This document shows positions 1-58,384 of a stretch of DNA of 64,000 bases, piece after piece. The stretch covers positions 40,689,958-40,753,957 of the forward strand of contig NC_084596.1 in the NCBI RefSeq assembly GCF_033807715.1, read 5' to 3'. Source of the DNA: Cololabis saira (taxonomy: Eukaryota > Chordata > Actinopteri > Beloniformes > Belonidae). Below the pieces are notes generated by a model, which saw only the letters and a program-made list of their open reading frames with translations, was not told the DNA's origin and made no database searches. How positions within the stretch are numbered: the first letter of the stretch is position 1; each line of letters opens with the position of its first letter. A program made the position numbers and the translations under genes.

Positions 1-9
1 TTTCTGTTA

Positions 10-41
<32 letters not shown>

Positions 42-334
42 ATGTCATACATTCTGGATTCATTACAAATCAACTGAAATATTGCAAGCCTTTTATTATT
101 TAAATATTGTTGATTATGGCTTACAGTTTAAGATTAAGATTCCTAGAATATTCCAATTTTTTGAGATAGGATATTTGAGTTTTCTTAAGCTGTAACCATG
201 ATCAGCAATATTAAAATAATAAAAGGCTTGCAATATTTCAGTTGATTTGTAATGAATCCAGAATGTATGACATTTTTGCATTACAGAAAATAAAGGACTT
301 TATCACAATACTCTAATTTTCTGAGACAGTCCTG
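1..334. mobile_element. Palindromic MITE, family A (cut by window edge)
   Basis: Right-hand part of an element ending TCTGAGACAGTCCTG|TA. Long inverted halves ('attacaaatcaactgaaata' against its complement) make it a fold-back. Other copies are at 3779-4165 and 36399-36761. The TA flank fits Tc/mariner-type elements. Confidence 0.85.
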
Positions 335-1009
335 TATTTTAGATATACTGCACAGGAGAGACGTCTGAAGGGATATGCATCCGTTTTGGTATTTCACACC
401 TGCAGTACTTTCCAAACAAGTCCAGGCGGGAACGTTTTTCCCACTTTTACAATGTTGCCGTCGCTTTTCATGGCACTTACGAGGTATTTTAGCGGGGGGT
501 GTGGGGGACAAAAATACCTCCCGCGAACACGCCCAGAGGTCACCGTCACATTCTTCTGGTGTCAGCATTTTCCACATATTCCCTACTGGGGCCAGGTGGG
601 GAATGCAGGCGGGTCGGTCCGGCAGCCGGACCGTCTTCTTTCTCTGCCTTTTGAGATGTTTTACCGCCGTGTGTTGTGGAGAAATGCGTCGCTCTAAAAC
701 CTCCGAGCCCTTTTCTGCATCAACACGACCGTCACTGATAGAGCCGGGTATCATCACTGACCTCCCGATACGGTACAATTCTGATACATTAGGTCCCAAG
801 TCCATACGGTTTCCGGTACGATTCGATATCGATATTCTAGTTACAATACCAATTTTGATTTATGTATCGACGATCGTTCCTACACATGTATATCATTAAA
901 ATATCGATATCTTTAACCCACCCTAGTCACTGAGGGGAACATGGCCATCCCAAAATGTTTCTAAAGGTAATTCAAAGTGCTTTACATCAACATTAAAAGA
1001 GGCAAGACA
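335..1009. other. Unclassified repeat-like stretch
   Basis: Holds open frames on both strands (for example 281-805 minus) that I do not recognise as a protein family. From about 775 it has 'gatatcgat' repeats and ends near 925 with CACCCTAG, resembling one end of the hAT at 54225-55200. A degenerate hAT remnant is possible. Confidence 0.3.
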
Positions 1010-1640
1010 CAATTAAAGAGTAAATTACAAATAAAATTAAATAACATGATAAGAAAAGAAGTAAAATAATAAAAAGCACAAGTTGTTAAGAAGTAAGGGC
1101 AATAGTGTACACCAGGTACACTATTCTTAAAATGGTTTTCTAATAATTACGTTTTTATACAGTCAAAACGTACAAAGACCGGGTCAAATACAGTATTACA
1201 AAAGTAATCTGTGCCGATTCGTGCAGGGAATCAAACCAATTTCACAATTCTACGTCATAATTCCTGCATTCAGGGCTTATCCATAACTTTGCGCGGTTTT
1301 CAAAAATCATAAGTAAAGAGTTAAAGAGTACGGTTAAATAACAAATAAAATGAAATAAAATTATAAGAAAAGAGGTAAAATAATAAAAAGCACAAGTGGT
1401 TAAAAAGTAAGGGCAGTAGAGTACAGCAGGTAAGTATTTATTTAAACAGTAATGTTTTTATCCTGATTTAAAGGAGCTGACAGTTGCAGCAGACCTCAGG
1501 TCTACAGGAAGTTTGTTCCACCGGTGAGGAGCAGAATAACTGAACGCTTTATTATTGATTAATGAATCATTTAAGGATATTAATATTGTGCTGTGTTGGG
1601 GGAAACGTGCAGATCCAGCCAAGTCTTTCTGGTTAAACAT
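1010..1640 (-). mobile_element. LINE 3' remnant (L2/Rex-like)
   Basis: On the - strand, 1640-1458 reads ...NNKAFSYSAPHRWNKLPVDL then RSAATVSSFKSG. This is the typical C-terminus of CR1/L2/Rex-type reverse transcriptase ORFs (APxxWNxLPxxLR...FK). Downstream on the - strand is an A-rich tail with two similar copies of about 110 bp (1010-1130 and 1318-1430, both with 'aataataaaaagcacaag'). The RT core is missing. Confidence 0.65.
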
Positions 1641-2047
1641 TTCAATGCTTTTGTCCCACTTTTGTCACCAAAGTGAGAAGCAAAGATGGGCAGAGGATCT
1701 TCATAGACCAAACACTCGCCGCTCCTGTTTTTTTAGGACATCTATCACCCACCGACATCAGCTGTTTGAAACTCATTCGTCCTTTTCTTTTCTTTTTTTC
1801 TCCATTTCATCTTATTCGTATTACAGAATTGTGCCTATACCAACGTTTTTGGAATCTGTGGCAGAACCTGAAATGTGAAAATGTATTGAAAAGGAACAAA
1901 AGACCCCAAAAAAACATGTATTATTTTGGGTTTAAATAAAAATCCAAGTAAATGTGAGAATCACTGCTTTGTAGGGGAGAGTTTCCACATCATCCCAACT
2001 TTTCTGGTCTCAGGTGAGTTAAAGAATTCCCTTTTGCTCCCCGTCAG

Positions 2048-30616
<28,569 letters not shown>

Positions 30617-31294
30617 CGGCGCTGGAGATCCGAGACCGTAGAAGGGTGACAAGCTGCCCCCTGGGAAAAACCGTGCCAGACATCTCAACCCTGCAAAATA
30701 ATCTACTTTTGTTATCATGTCAGCACCCCTTAAAGGAAACTGCCTCCTCAGTTGGGTTTCTGTCATGTGGTTTACAGATCTGGTTGATGGTTTTAGCTCA
30801 AACACACCAAGCATTTGGGTATAGATAAAGATCTTTGCCTCGTGCCGGCTCCTCTCGATTCACCGCTGCATTCGTGCCCAAAGCGTGAGGCGTTGACATC
30901 TGCCACGGTTGCATGCGTTGACTTCATGCCATTCGAAGTCACATCTCATCACCCTCTGCTGTCTTCTAAAAGCATCCCTAACGGGGACATGTGAACAGTC
31001 ACTGCCGTGCAGCGGTAATATCCTGGAAACATGTTGACAAATGCTGACAAATCACTTTTAAAACGGATCCTTCTTCCGTTTGATGCGATCGACACCTCTG
31101 CTGTCCTTAGACTGTGCTGCCTGCGGCCGACAGAGAGGTCTAAGTTGATAAGCTCTTGGCGGATGCCTTTGAATGACCCTGGGGGGGAGTTTGGGGGAGC
31201 ACAGAGTCCTGCATAGCTGAGTTAATACTGCAAACAGGCCACGCATAATGAAGATAAAAATAACAATCTCTTAGGAGACCCTGCAAAGCTGCTT
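30617..31294 (+). other. fggy 3' UTR / downstream sequence
   Basis: No further coding sequence. I see no AATAAA in the first 600 bases; the first one is inside the repeat that follows, near 31330. The 3' end of the transcript cannot be placed from sequence alone. Confidence 0.4.
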
Positions 31295-32280
31295 CCTACG
31301 GAAGAGTATTAGGGCCAGGCAGGAGAAAAAATAAAAAAATTTCAGAGGGGAAATTTTTTTTTATTGTGCACTTCGAGAGAAAAGTCGAAATGTCGAGAAT
31401 AATGTTGAAATACAATTTCAAGAATAAAGTTGAAATTTCGTGAATAAAGTCGAAATTTCGGGAATAAAGTTGAAATACATTTCGACTTTTTTCTCGACAT
31501 TTCGACTTTTCTCTCGAAGTGCATAGTGAAAAAAAAGATCTCCCTCCTCTAAAATATTCTTTTTATTTTTCTCCTGCCTGGCCCTAATACTCATTATACT
31601 AATACTCACAACATTAATCTTGACATTTCGACTTTTTTCTCAAAGTGCACAATAAAAAAAATCTTCCCCTCTCAAATATTTTTGTCTCCTGCATGCATAC
31701 TCTTCCATAGAATACTTAGGACCGTGTGACATTTCAGTTTTTATTTTTTAATAAATTTGATTTATTTAAATAAATAAATAAAAATGAAATAAATAAAAGT
31801 GAAATGAAATTTAAAATAAAAAAAGGCGAAATTTCGACTTTATTCAAAAAAGTCAATGTCGAGAAAAAAGTCGAAATGTTGAGAAAAAAGTCAAAATTTC
31901 GTGAATAAAGTTGAAATGTTGAGAAAAAAAGGCGAAATTTCAACTTTCTTCAAGAAATTTCGACTTTATTCTTGAAATTGTATTTCAACATTAATCTCAA
32001 CTTTCAACTTTTTTCGCGAAATTGTACTTCAACATTGATCTTGACATTTTGACTTTTTTCTCGACATTTCGACTTTTTCCTCATAATAAAATAAAAAGTG
32101 CATAAAGTGCATAATGAAAAAAAAGATCTCCCTCCTCTAAAATATTATTTTTATTTTTCTCCTGCCTGGCCCTAATACTCATTATACTAATACTCACAAA
32201 ATATTCTTGACATTTCAACTTTTTTCTCGACATTTTGACTTTTTTCTCGAAGTGCATAATGAAAGCAAACTCTTCTGTAG
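31295..32280. mobile_element. Minisatellite MITE family J cluster
   Basis: At least two overlapping copies. TACGGAAGAGTATTAGGG at the left, GGCCCTAATACTCATTATAC at about 31590 and again near 32175. The interior is filled with TTTCGACTTTTTTCTCG units in both directions. Downstream of fggy. Confidence 0.7.
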
Positions 32281-33019
32281 CATCCAGCAGTCAAGGAGAT
32301 CCTGCGACATCATTTACTGGCCTTTACACCGACGACAGACTTCAGTTTCATTTCTGTGAGTACAGGTTGGTTCCAGTCCAGGCGTAAAAGCTTCAACGTG
32401 GCTCATCAGACGAACGAGTGAATCAACACGTAGCTTCTTACAAATCATGGGGCTTTTAAATTGTGAATGAAAAAGACATCCTCTCATAATGCTCATCTCT
32501 TAAATTAAATGTAATTAAATGATTAAAAGTAACCGTGGCAACAGTTGTTCAGGCTGTCTAGACATCCTGAAGTACTTTACATCTTGAAGCAGTTGAACTC
32601 GCCAACTTCTCTCATCCTCAAAATGGGATGTACCCATCATATTGTTTTCTTCCTTTTTAGTCAGTAAAAACAAGATCTTCATCAGTTGATGTTTTCTTTT
32701 CATAATTTTAACACTTTTTTTTTCAAATTGACGTGCTTGAAGTGAAGAAGCGAGCCGCCGATGGCGCTTGACCTCTGAATTGTTTGAGGTTTCATGCCGC
32801 TTGTAGTCTACATTCAGGATCCGGGCTGCAGATGAGGATTAACAGTTACGTTGCTCCGTCTCCCCTGAACTTCACATCCTCTGGCTTTCACTACACGTCT
32901 GAAGTGGGATTCACAGAGCTGTACTACTGATGGCAAAGCAGTCTTTTAGAGGAGGGAGCAGAGCGGAGCAGAGCGACCCTCCAACCAGCTCCAGTCAGAG
33001 CTGCAAACATGGACCTGTT
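32281..33019. other. Intergenic, no gene seen
   Basis: Between the fggy and prdx6 3' ends; no recognised gene or bounded element. Confidence 0.3.
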
Positions 33020-33027
33020 GTTGTAAT

Positions 33028-33694
33028 TAGGCCTGTGTTGAAAAAAATCTACTATCGATTCTCATATTAATTCCTAAAAATCAATTTGTATGACTAAAGG
33101 TCAATTTTTCTTTCATCATTACATTACAACTTTAGGTATTTTTTGTTTAAAAAAGGTTTTGTTGGACACGAGAATAACTGGTGCCATGTTTTTGAGTTTA
33201 AATATGTTGAAAGGTATGAAAACATTTACGTTTGCAGTTATAATTGCATAAATTGTCTATATTTCATTACTTTGTATACTGTCTTGGGGTTACATTTGTA
33301 TAAAATGCTAAAAACCAAATTCTCAAAAATTTTAAACCAAAAGAGGAAAATGGAAAAAATAAAAGCGATTTCATTCGTCTCTGTTTCCTCCCTGGATCTG
33401 TTTGGTAATTCTGACCCACGATGTTTCCTAAAGCAGTTCTATCAGCATTCTGGGAGCTAATTGGTCCTTACAGCATCATTAGCTGCTAATACTTGCTGTT
33501 TAATCTCAATATAATACTAGTAGTAATATGTTGCAGAACTACAGTCATATAATTCATGCAACAGCTCAAAAAACAGTTTTAATAACACTAACCCAAATCA
33601 ATATCGGAATCTAATCAAATCTTGATAATCGATTCTGAATCTTAAGAATCGGAATCGAATCGATTCTTGACATTTGAATCGATCCCCAGCCCTG
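33028..33694. mobile_element. hAT-like MITE, family B copy 2
   Basis: Same sequence as 2904-3598 over most of its length. It is flanked by GTTGTAAT (33020-33027) and GTTGTAAA (33695-33702), a 7/8 match that supports an 8-bp hAT duplication. Confidence 0.78.
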
Positions 33695-33702
33695 GTTGTA
33701 AA

Positions 33703-34508
33703 ATCAGCAACTTATTTTACAGGCGTCAAATTGAGACTTCAAGAAATAGCTTTTTAAAAGAGGCCATAATGGGTTTTATTTGAGAAAGTTGGATGAAAGT
33801 CATTGCAACAGCTTTGTTTCCTCTCTCTCCATGAATACCATCATAAAGAGGAAATGAGTGAGCAGTAAATAATGTATTATTTATACCCCTGCTAAACAAA
33901 GGAAACACCACAGATAAGATGTTCCTTAATCCCATCTGAGCTCTGCATCTCTCCAAACGGTGCTGAAGCTGCTGTAGCATGAGGTTTTTACATGAGAACA
34001 ATCCTCCATGTACTGTATAGCACATGGAGGATTTTAATCCTGTGTGTGTTGTGTAAAATGATAATAATCCTCTGATTATAGTGGCTAGTAGGTTCAGGCT
34101 AATGTAACATCAGACTGCATCACTTTTCTTTCATTGTGCCATTATTTATTTAACGAAGATGAATTAAAAAATACCGAATACTCACATTATTCAGCAGGTT
34201 TAAATCCACTTTTCGCAGCAATAACATGAAGCAGTTGTGTCCCTCATGACTTTTATCAGCCTTTCACATCGTTGTGGAGTTTTGTCCTATTCTTCTCTTC
34301 TTCGAGACTTTACTTGAGGTTTTCGTGCTCTAAACCTTTTTTTTCCACATTTCATTTCCTGCTGCATGACCCAATTTAGACCAAACTACACCTGTCAGAC
34401 AGAGGATCCCACATTTGAGCTCATGATCAGCTGATTTACTGCACATTCTCCAGGACGTGTGGCCGCAGAAAACAACCCCAGTCATCACTCTGCCACTGCC
34501 GTGCCTTC
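33703..34508. other. Intergenic, degenerate repeat at right
   Basis: No gene. About 34140-34500 ('gcagcaataacatgaagcag', 'tcacatcgttgtggagtttt') has the look of an old fish interspersed repeat; class not determined. Confidence 0.3.
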
Positions 34509-34516
34509 ATATCAAT

Positions 34517-35306
34517 CAGGGGTGCAGATCCGATGTCAGGATTGGGGGGGACACCCATGTGATTTTAATTTTTAATTTTTTACCAATATGCAACTCATAC
34601 CATGCCATAAATTGGTAAAGGCTCGCCAAAAAATACTGCACAGGGAATCATTTATTGTGCTTACGTTTCTTGTTTATTTGTCCTAAACAGCCAACAGTGT
34701 GTGTCACTGCTTACTTAACTGTTATAGTCGTAAATCATAATTTTAAGGGTTTTGGGCATGTAGTGTCTACTCATCTCAAATTCTTCTCACCATCTTCCTT
34801 CTATCCTATGGGACTACTTTATGCACGATCAATGGATATATGGATGAAATATGGAGCCCTAAACAAGTTGTTTAAACTAACTGATCATGTTTTAACACAG
34901 TTATGGTGGTAAACGGTTCTAAAAAAAAAAAAAGGACCCATTGCTAAGAGCACAATAAACACAGCACAAGTTGACCCAACATCAAATTTATTTACATAAA
35001 TGTCCATGTTCGTTTTCATCTGTCATTTTCCAGGACTCCCTGGAAGAAGAGATCCTGTATCTTAATAGACGTAGTAATAAAATGGAGTAGCAATACTTTT
35101 ATTCTGTACACCTCAAAACGCACCGTGGATGTATTATTTTTTTTGAAATATTTAATAAATATTCTACATATTCAACCTTTAAGTCTGAAAATACATTTGT
35201 TCAATTTTTAATAATGTAGGGTATTTTTATTGGGGGGGGCAATTCATGTTTTTCAGAAATTGGGGGGGACATGTCCCCCCCGTCCCCCCCGGGATCTGCA
35301 CCCACG
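34517..35306. mobile_element. hAT element N
   Basis: CAGGGGTGCAGATCCG ... CCCGGGATCTGCACCCACG with exact 8-bp duplications ATATCAAT (34509-34516, 35307-35314). Subterminal G/C runs (GGGGGGGACA, TGTCCCCCCC) are also inverted. Non-coding. Confidence 0.88.
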
Positions 35307-35353
35307 ATATCAATGATACTTCGTATCAATGATATGATGTGGTTTCTCTTCAG

Positions 35354-35730
35354 TAGGGCTGTGCGATTAATCGATTTTAAATCTAAATCGGATTTATTAA
35401 TCAACACGATGTTAAAAAAAGGAAAATCGGAAAATTTTCCTTTTTTGCAGCTGGCTGCATTACAGGCTGCTCTCGTCTAGTCATCTTTGTTTGGTCAAGA
35501 AAATTGTAAATGTTGTCACTTTACTAAACTCAAGGAGGATTTACAGTATCTTTCAATTGCACTTCATTCCCAATAGGGAAATTTGTTTGCTATTTTACTT
35601 TAAAAATAAAGATAAAATATTTTAAACAATTTATTCCATTGTCTTTGGTAGTTTTACCAAAAAAATCGAAAATCGGGTTTTCAGAGAAAAAAATCTGGAT
35701 TTTATTTTTGTCCAAAATCGCCCAGCCCTA
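35354..35730. mobile_element. hAT MITE O
   Basis: TAGGGCTGTGCGATTAATCG ... AAAATCGCCCAGCCCTA with exact 8-bp duplications CTCTTCAG (35346-35353, 35731-35738). About 377 bp. Confidence 0.9.
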
Positions 35731-35738
35731 CTCTTCAG

Positions 35739-36087
35739 GGGTTAATGGAGTATTATTGAATGAAACTCTTCCAGCTGTGCTGTCCTGAATTTTATATTTG
35801 ATTTGATGTACATAGGCAACTGTCTTGAATAGCTTCCACTTGTGCAAAGTTTTCATGTTGAATCTGTAAATAATGGCACAGAGAAAAAACAGGTACTGCG
35901 ATATCTAGTTATACATCAACCTCGCTGAGGTTGTTCTTGCTTAGTATTAAGACTTTGCTATGACTGCTGGGTCTTTACACCTCAAAAGGGGGTGTTAACT
36001 CCTGCAGGGCTGCAGGATCTCATCTCCACGTGTGCAGGGAAACGAGCCGCCCTCTGGGCCTCGGGACCGACCAGCATCTTCAGCGGT
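35739..36087. other. prdx6 3' UTR / downstream
   Basis: Downstream of the prdx6 stop on the - strand. No clear polyadenylation signal was found close by. Confidence 0.35.
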
Positions 36088-47941
<11,854 letters not shown>

Positions 47942-48338
47942 CATGTGAAGCGTGGAGGCGATGGCGCGCCCTGCAACTGCGGTGGTGACTGGTGACAGAT
48001 GACCGTGTGAATGTGGAGGCGGAAATCCTTAAACTGCCACCTCTAAGTCGGCAGTTCAAGCATCACTGTGAACCGCAGAGGAGACGGCGCATTAAACACG
48101 TCCACGAAGAGTGATGCATCCAGGATGCGTAAAGGCGCACAGCCGGCACGCGTTTTCAAAAGGCTCCACAACACACGGACTGATCCAGCAATGTTTTTAT
48201 GTAATTTATTAGAGCAGTTTATTATAAAATAATTAATTAATTCCTGTCAGAGAGTTGTATAACTTTGCGCAGTAGCCGCTATTTAGTCACGTGACAGAAG
48301 TAGTCCAGGTCTAAACTCACTTCAGCCCCCGTGGATCC
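47942..48338. promoter_or_regulatory. prdx6 upstream region shared with plpp6
   Basis: Sequence between the prdx6 start codon and a hAT insertion. It contains a perfect palindromic E-box-type decamer, GTCACGTGAC, at 48286-48295 (USF/TFE-type consensus). No TATA box is obvious. Without the inserted hAT (48339-49118) the two divergent start codons would be only about 0.5 kb apart, which suggests a bidirectional promoter; that is inference. Confidence 0.45.
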
Positions 48339-48621
48339 AGTGGCGCCACCAGGGGGAGGGCCACTGGTGGCCATGCCCCCCCTACAAATTTGCTGCCCCC
48401 CCCCACTGGTCTCAAGAAACAAAATAAAACAAACACTTGCCGCATTTGGACCAAATCATTTGGTCCAAATGCATATCAGTCTGCGTTTCTGTATTTCTGA
48501 GCCTAATAATAAAATAAATAAATAAGAAGAAAAAAATATTAATAAAATAAAATAATATATATATATACTGTATATATATATTATTAAAATAAATATATAT
48601 TTATATATATATAAGGTATAT

Positions 48622-48773
<152 letters not shown>

Positions 48774-48859
48774 AGGTTTTTTATATATGCAGACAATTTA
48801 GAAAGTAAAAAAAAAAGTATTTCTGAGCCTAATAATAAAAAATAAATAAATAAGAAATG

Positions 48860-48861
<2 letters not shown>

Positions 48862-48931
<70 letters not shown>
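48862..48931. repeat. (AT)n microsatellite
   Basis: Pure AT dinucleotide run, second of two in the same hAT element. The two are separated by a repeated stretch ('tatttctgagcctaataataaa'). Confidence 0.97.
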
Positions 48932-48934
<3 letters not shown>

Positions 48935-49227
48935 TTAGGTTTTTACCAACATGGTATTAACCATTAATATGCAGACAAGTTAGAATTACAAGAAGTATTT
49001 CTGAGCCTGTATACTATAATAAAATCCTGTAATGATGGATTTTAGTTTTGGTTCCACCCCAAGAATTCAAGTTCCCCATCTGGCCCCCCCTATGAAACAT
49101 TTTTGGAGGCGCCCCTGCGTGGATCCCCCAGCCCTTGCAGGATGGCTTGCGTTTGAGAGCAGCCAGTGGGGTTTGGGTTTTAGGAAGACGGACTAGATTC
49201 CTGGCGACTTTTTCTGGAGAATTTAAG

Positions 49228-54224
<4,997 letters not shown>

Positions 54225-54247
<23 letters not shown>

Positions 54248-55200
54248 CTCATGATTCAATACTGTGGAGATATGTGGCCATAACGATAATATCACGATAC
54301 ACAATACCGTATTGGCCTGAATATAAGACGGTGTTTTTTGCATTGAAATAAGACTGAAAAAGTGGGGGTCGTCTTACATTCGGGGTCTAGACGTTATACC
54401 CATTCACAACACTAGATGGCGCTAGATATCTTTAAAGCGAATGCTGAACTTAACTCCCCAGGCCCTGTCACGAAGAAGAAAAATAAAAAAATACTATAAG
54501 AAAGAAAAGAGAAGAAAATAAGAGAAGAGATAACAGAAAGTGGAGAAACGTAGCGACAATCTGGAGAAAAGTGGGTGGAAGTTCGGCAGGTAAACCGGCA
54601 GCTGAGGAGAAGTTATGATGCAAAATTCAAGATAATGATTTCAAATAGTCAAAATAACATGCTTTTTCTCTCGAATATATTGTTATAATCATTTGTTTCA
54701 AATGTACTGTAAATATTTTCTGTATAAAAATTGAATTTAGTGTTCAAAAAGTCTTTTTTCAAACTTGAGTCTTGAAAAAGAGGGGGTCGTCTTATAATCG
54801 GGGTCGTCTTATATTCGGGACAATACGGTATCTACGATATTCGATATATTGTAAGAGATTTCATCAACGATATATCACGATATATGTGACTGAAAAAGAA
54901 AAAATACCCATAAAAAGGAAAATGTCTGTAGTTATGCATTTATTCAATGCCAAAACGTCATACAATGTATAAAGAAAGTGCATTTGTATCGAGCCTCACT
55001 GTCTCCTAGTCTTGTAAATGTAGACACTGAACAGCTGGACAAATTAAAGTGCATGAACATTAGTGCGGTGACAACCGCGTAAATCCATCATGTGTGTTGT
55101 AATAATAATAATAATATCGATATTTGCTGTCAATTTATCGATTATTTATTGCCACAGAGAGCAATATATTGAAATATCGATTTTTTTTCCCCCATCACTA
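54225..55200. mobile_element. hAT element inserted in the last codons of plpp6
   Basis: The flanking 8-bp repeats CTGGAAAC (54217-54224 and 55201-55208) are identical. The element begins TAGGGGTGGGACGATAC and ends CCCCCATCACTA. Interior contains 'acgatatcg'-type degenerate repeats. A second element (54307-54828) is nested inside. Confidence 0.88.
54307..54828. mobile_element. Nested TA-flanked MITE
   Basis: Inverted ends CCGTATTGGCCTGAATATAA and TTATATTCGGGACAATACGG with a TA on both sides. It lies wholly inside the hAT at the end of plpp6. No coding capacity. The TA duplication suggests Tc/mariner-type mobilisation. Confidence 0.75.
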
Positions 55201-55213
55201 CTGGAAACATTAG

Positions 55214-56585
55214 GTCTGCTTAAAGTGTGTGTTTGTCACCTCAAGGGAGGAGGGAAATGTGCAGCATGAACTACTTCAGAAAATCACTACAACACTTTAT
55301 TTACTGTTTGATAAAAGTTACTCTCTCCACTTATATTTCATGTATCTGTATCACTTTAATGTATCCATTTCTTTATGTGCAAAAACCTGAAGTGGATGTA
55401 CTGACAGTATACTTGGGTAGTAAGTTACTACTTCCAATATGTGGCAAATGCAGCTTGTTTGTACCATTCAGAGCCTTTTTTTGTTAGAAGAGACAGAATA
55501 TTAAATTTTCTTCTCCAAAATTTACAGAATTTTCTAAGATTTTATTCTGTTTTCAATTGAAACCAGAGATACGGTACAAAAACACCCTTTTTCATGATGT
55601 CTTACCAGTTTTCTTCATAGTGGCTGGTTTTGGGGGGCACAGTCGGCACAGTAATTCCACCCCTTCTTCTGTTCGGATAAAATAATATATATAAATATAT
55701 ATAATAAAAGCCTCCGTTGAAGCTACTGCTGCTGCGGTTTTGTGCTATCAGCGGCAGCAAAAGCAAAATGATGTGAAACAATGCTTAAAGATATTAAATA
55801 CTTAAAGAGGATAATGCTGCTCCCATCTTGGTCTGTGATGTCACAGATCCCTGCAAGTCTGAGACTGAACTGAAACGTGAACTGAAAGATTTTGAGCTGG
55901 TAGTTATTTCAGACACAGAATAAATGTGCTTTCAAGTACAAGAAAAGAAAAAAACATATCCTATATGAATAAATAAATGAATAAAAAGAAATGTTGTACT
56001 GTCTACATATCTTGTGTACTTTAGAGGTTTTGGTTGCATGTGAGAGCTTTAAAAGATTAACAAGAATATGCCAGTACTTCCTGGGTACGTCTTGGGTTCT
56101 TCAGCTTTTTTTCTCTTTTTTTTTAATACATCTTTTGAGGTTTCACACTGAGATGTCAAAAACCACATGGGGAAGGGTACATGTGCGAACACTGCTGGTG
56201 GTAAGTCAGCTACAGTAAGACTCGCCAACGTTTCCATCAGCTGCCGAGTCATCTGAGTATGATTACTTTAATCATCTCATTTTACAGTGTTGATACGCGG
56301 CGTCCTCTCGCTGCCTTTATAACTTGCCAATGCAACTTCCACATTTTTTGCCAGAACTCGACACGATTTAGATTCAACATGCTAAAGAGTTTGAAAAAAA
56401 GCACATTCAAAGTGCAGTCGTGCTGGAACTTTACTGTAAAACATGAAACTTGTCTGTAAAGCTGGGAGATGTGGCAGTAACGTGCAGGGGCAGCCAGCTG
56501 CCTGTGGAGGGCGCTGCACCTCAGCACTTGGAATGTGGCTGCAGGTGAAAACGAGTCGCTGCTGCAGAAAACAGGGCAGTGTACA
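55214..56585 (+). other. plpp6 3' UTR / downstream sequence
   Basis: Follows the TAG at 55211-55213 that I infer to be the original stop. A possible ATTAAA signal is at 55500-55505 and an AATAAA-like stretch near 55704. No gene recognised in the rest. Confidence 0.4.
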
Positions 56586-56593
56586 TATAGAAA

Positions 56594-57303
56594 TAGAGAT
56601 GTCAAAAGTATTCACATTCATTATTCAGGTAGAGGTATAGATACTAAAGTTTAAAAATACTCCTGTAGAAGTTAAAGTATCATCTCAAGTTTTTTACTCG
56701 AGTAAAAGTATAAAAGTACTGGTTTCAAAACTACTTAAAGTATAAAAGTAAAAGTAATGTAAGGGGGAAAAAAGCCATTAAGGACAAAATCCATTGAAAA
56801 TGAATGTATCTTAGTATAATGCAAATATATTAAAGAACCATATATGTGTACTATTGAGCATTAACATGTGTTTCAGAGAGCAGGAGATATGATGACTAGT
56901 TGCCTATAAGTATTGTTATGGTGCAAAAAGTCAAACTTCAGAGGCATGTTATCATTTATCCTAACCTTTATTGGAATGTACATCCAAGTTTAGTTGCAGG
57001 AATCTGAGGGAACGGATGTAAGAACAAAACTGGACAAGAACATCTGAAACAACCACAACCAAATTCACTCTATCCGGATGGAGCAATTTAACTGGATAGT
57101 TTTTTTTTTAAGGCCGAAATGAAATAGAGTAACGAGGCTGTTTTTAAAATGTAAGGAGTAAAAAGTACAGATAATTGTGTGAAAATGTAAGGAGTAAAAG
57201 TAAAAAGTCGTCTGAAAAATAATTACTCCAGTGAAGTATAGATAACCAAAATTTCTACTTAAGTAAGGTAACAAAGTATTTGTACTTTGTTACTTGACCT
57301 CTG
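56594..57303. mobile_element. hAT MITE L, inverted copy
   Basis: Reverse complement of 27156-27730 over most of its length. Exact 8-bp duplications TATAGAAA (56586-56593, 57304-57311). Confidence 0.9.
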
Positions 57304-57311
57304 TATAGAAA

Positions 57312-58384
57312 GCATGACATTTCCCACTGTATCATTAGTTATTTACCACAAACTTACCGCCATCGTAAGCAGGAAAAACATCCTTATTGGTGTGTTTTGT
57401 GGAGGAATTAATGTCTTTAAGTTCATTGAGTTTTGCCAGCATTCATTTATACTCTCTTATAGTCCTGCTAGTAAATCTCAACATTTTTGAGGCCTGGACT
57501 TGGAGTGGACCGTGGCAGCACGTGAATGTGGTTCTGTTTTGATTCTGTTGTAGACTGGTTGGTGTGTTCGGGGTCCTTGTCCTGTTGCATGACACAGTTT
57601 TAGCTGAGGTTAATGTTTTTCAGACACAGCTTCACTTTCAACTGTAGACTGGTGTGCCGAGAAGTTCATACTTTGACTCGAGGACTGCAACGTTGCCCAC
57701 ATCCTGTGACTGCAAAGCAAGTCCAAATCCTCGCCGACATGCTTGTTGCCGGTTCGTGTGAGATGCCTGTGCTGATCTGTTCTGTTTGGCTTTCAGCAAA
57801 TGTGTCGGCGTGTATCTGCCCCAAACATCTTACCTTCGGCCTCGTCTACGGGCATTGTAGTTTTCAGGTTTGTGGAGATACAACTTTGTAAACCTAATCT
57901 TTGCTATCAAGTTCTTTTAAAAGAAAAGGGGTATTCTGTCAAACTTCCCATAGAAATCATACTCGTGCAGTCTTTTCCTATGCAGTGGTTCTGTCACCAA
58001 CTTTTATATTCAACATGCTGACAGAGACCAGGAAACATTTTAGCTTGTATGGAGTTGCAGACACTTGCTGCTGATTATCTGAGGTCACTACATTTCAAAA
58101 CCAGGTAAAGATAATTTTTTGATTATATGCTGATATGTCTAATCTGGAAGCCGCGCCCCCCCTCCCATAAGCGTCTAAATATTTGCACACGTGTGTCACT
58201 TAATGTGCACACAATAGAGGTCTGGACCTTTTAATAAAGAGCAGAAAACCTGCAGAGCATTCTCTTGTATGCCAATAAACATGATTCTAAAACTCTGCCA
58301 CAACCAGTGTCAGTGGGCGGGGTAAAATGATCACGTAAAGTAAACCTAATCGTAACGTCATGTATAAGATCCAATTATTACAAC
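57312..58384. other. Intergenic, degenerate repeat
   Basis: No gene. About 57550-57740 ('ccttgtcctgttgcatgaca', 'cgaggactgcaacgttgccc') looks like an old interspersed repeat; class not determined. Confidence 0.3.

Noticed and set aside
281..805. 174-codon - strand frame, possible transposase
   Set aside because: No motif recognised; also open on the + strand, as expected by chance in this GC-balanced stretch.
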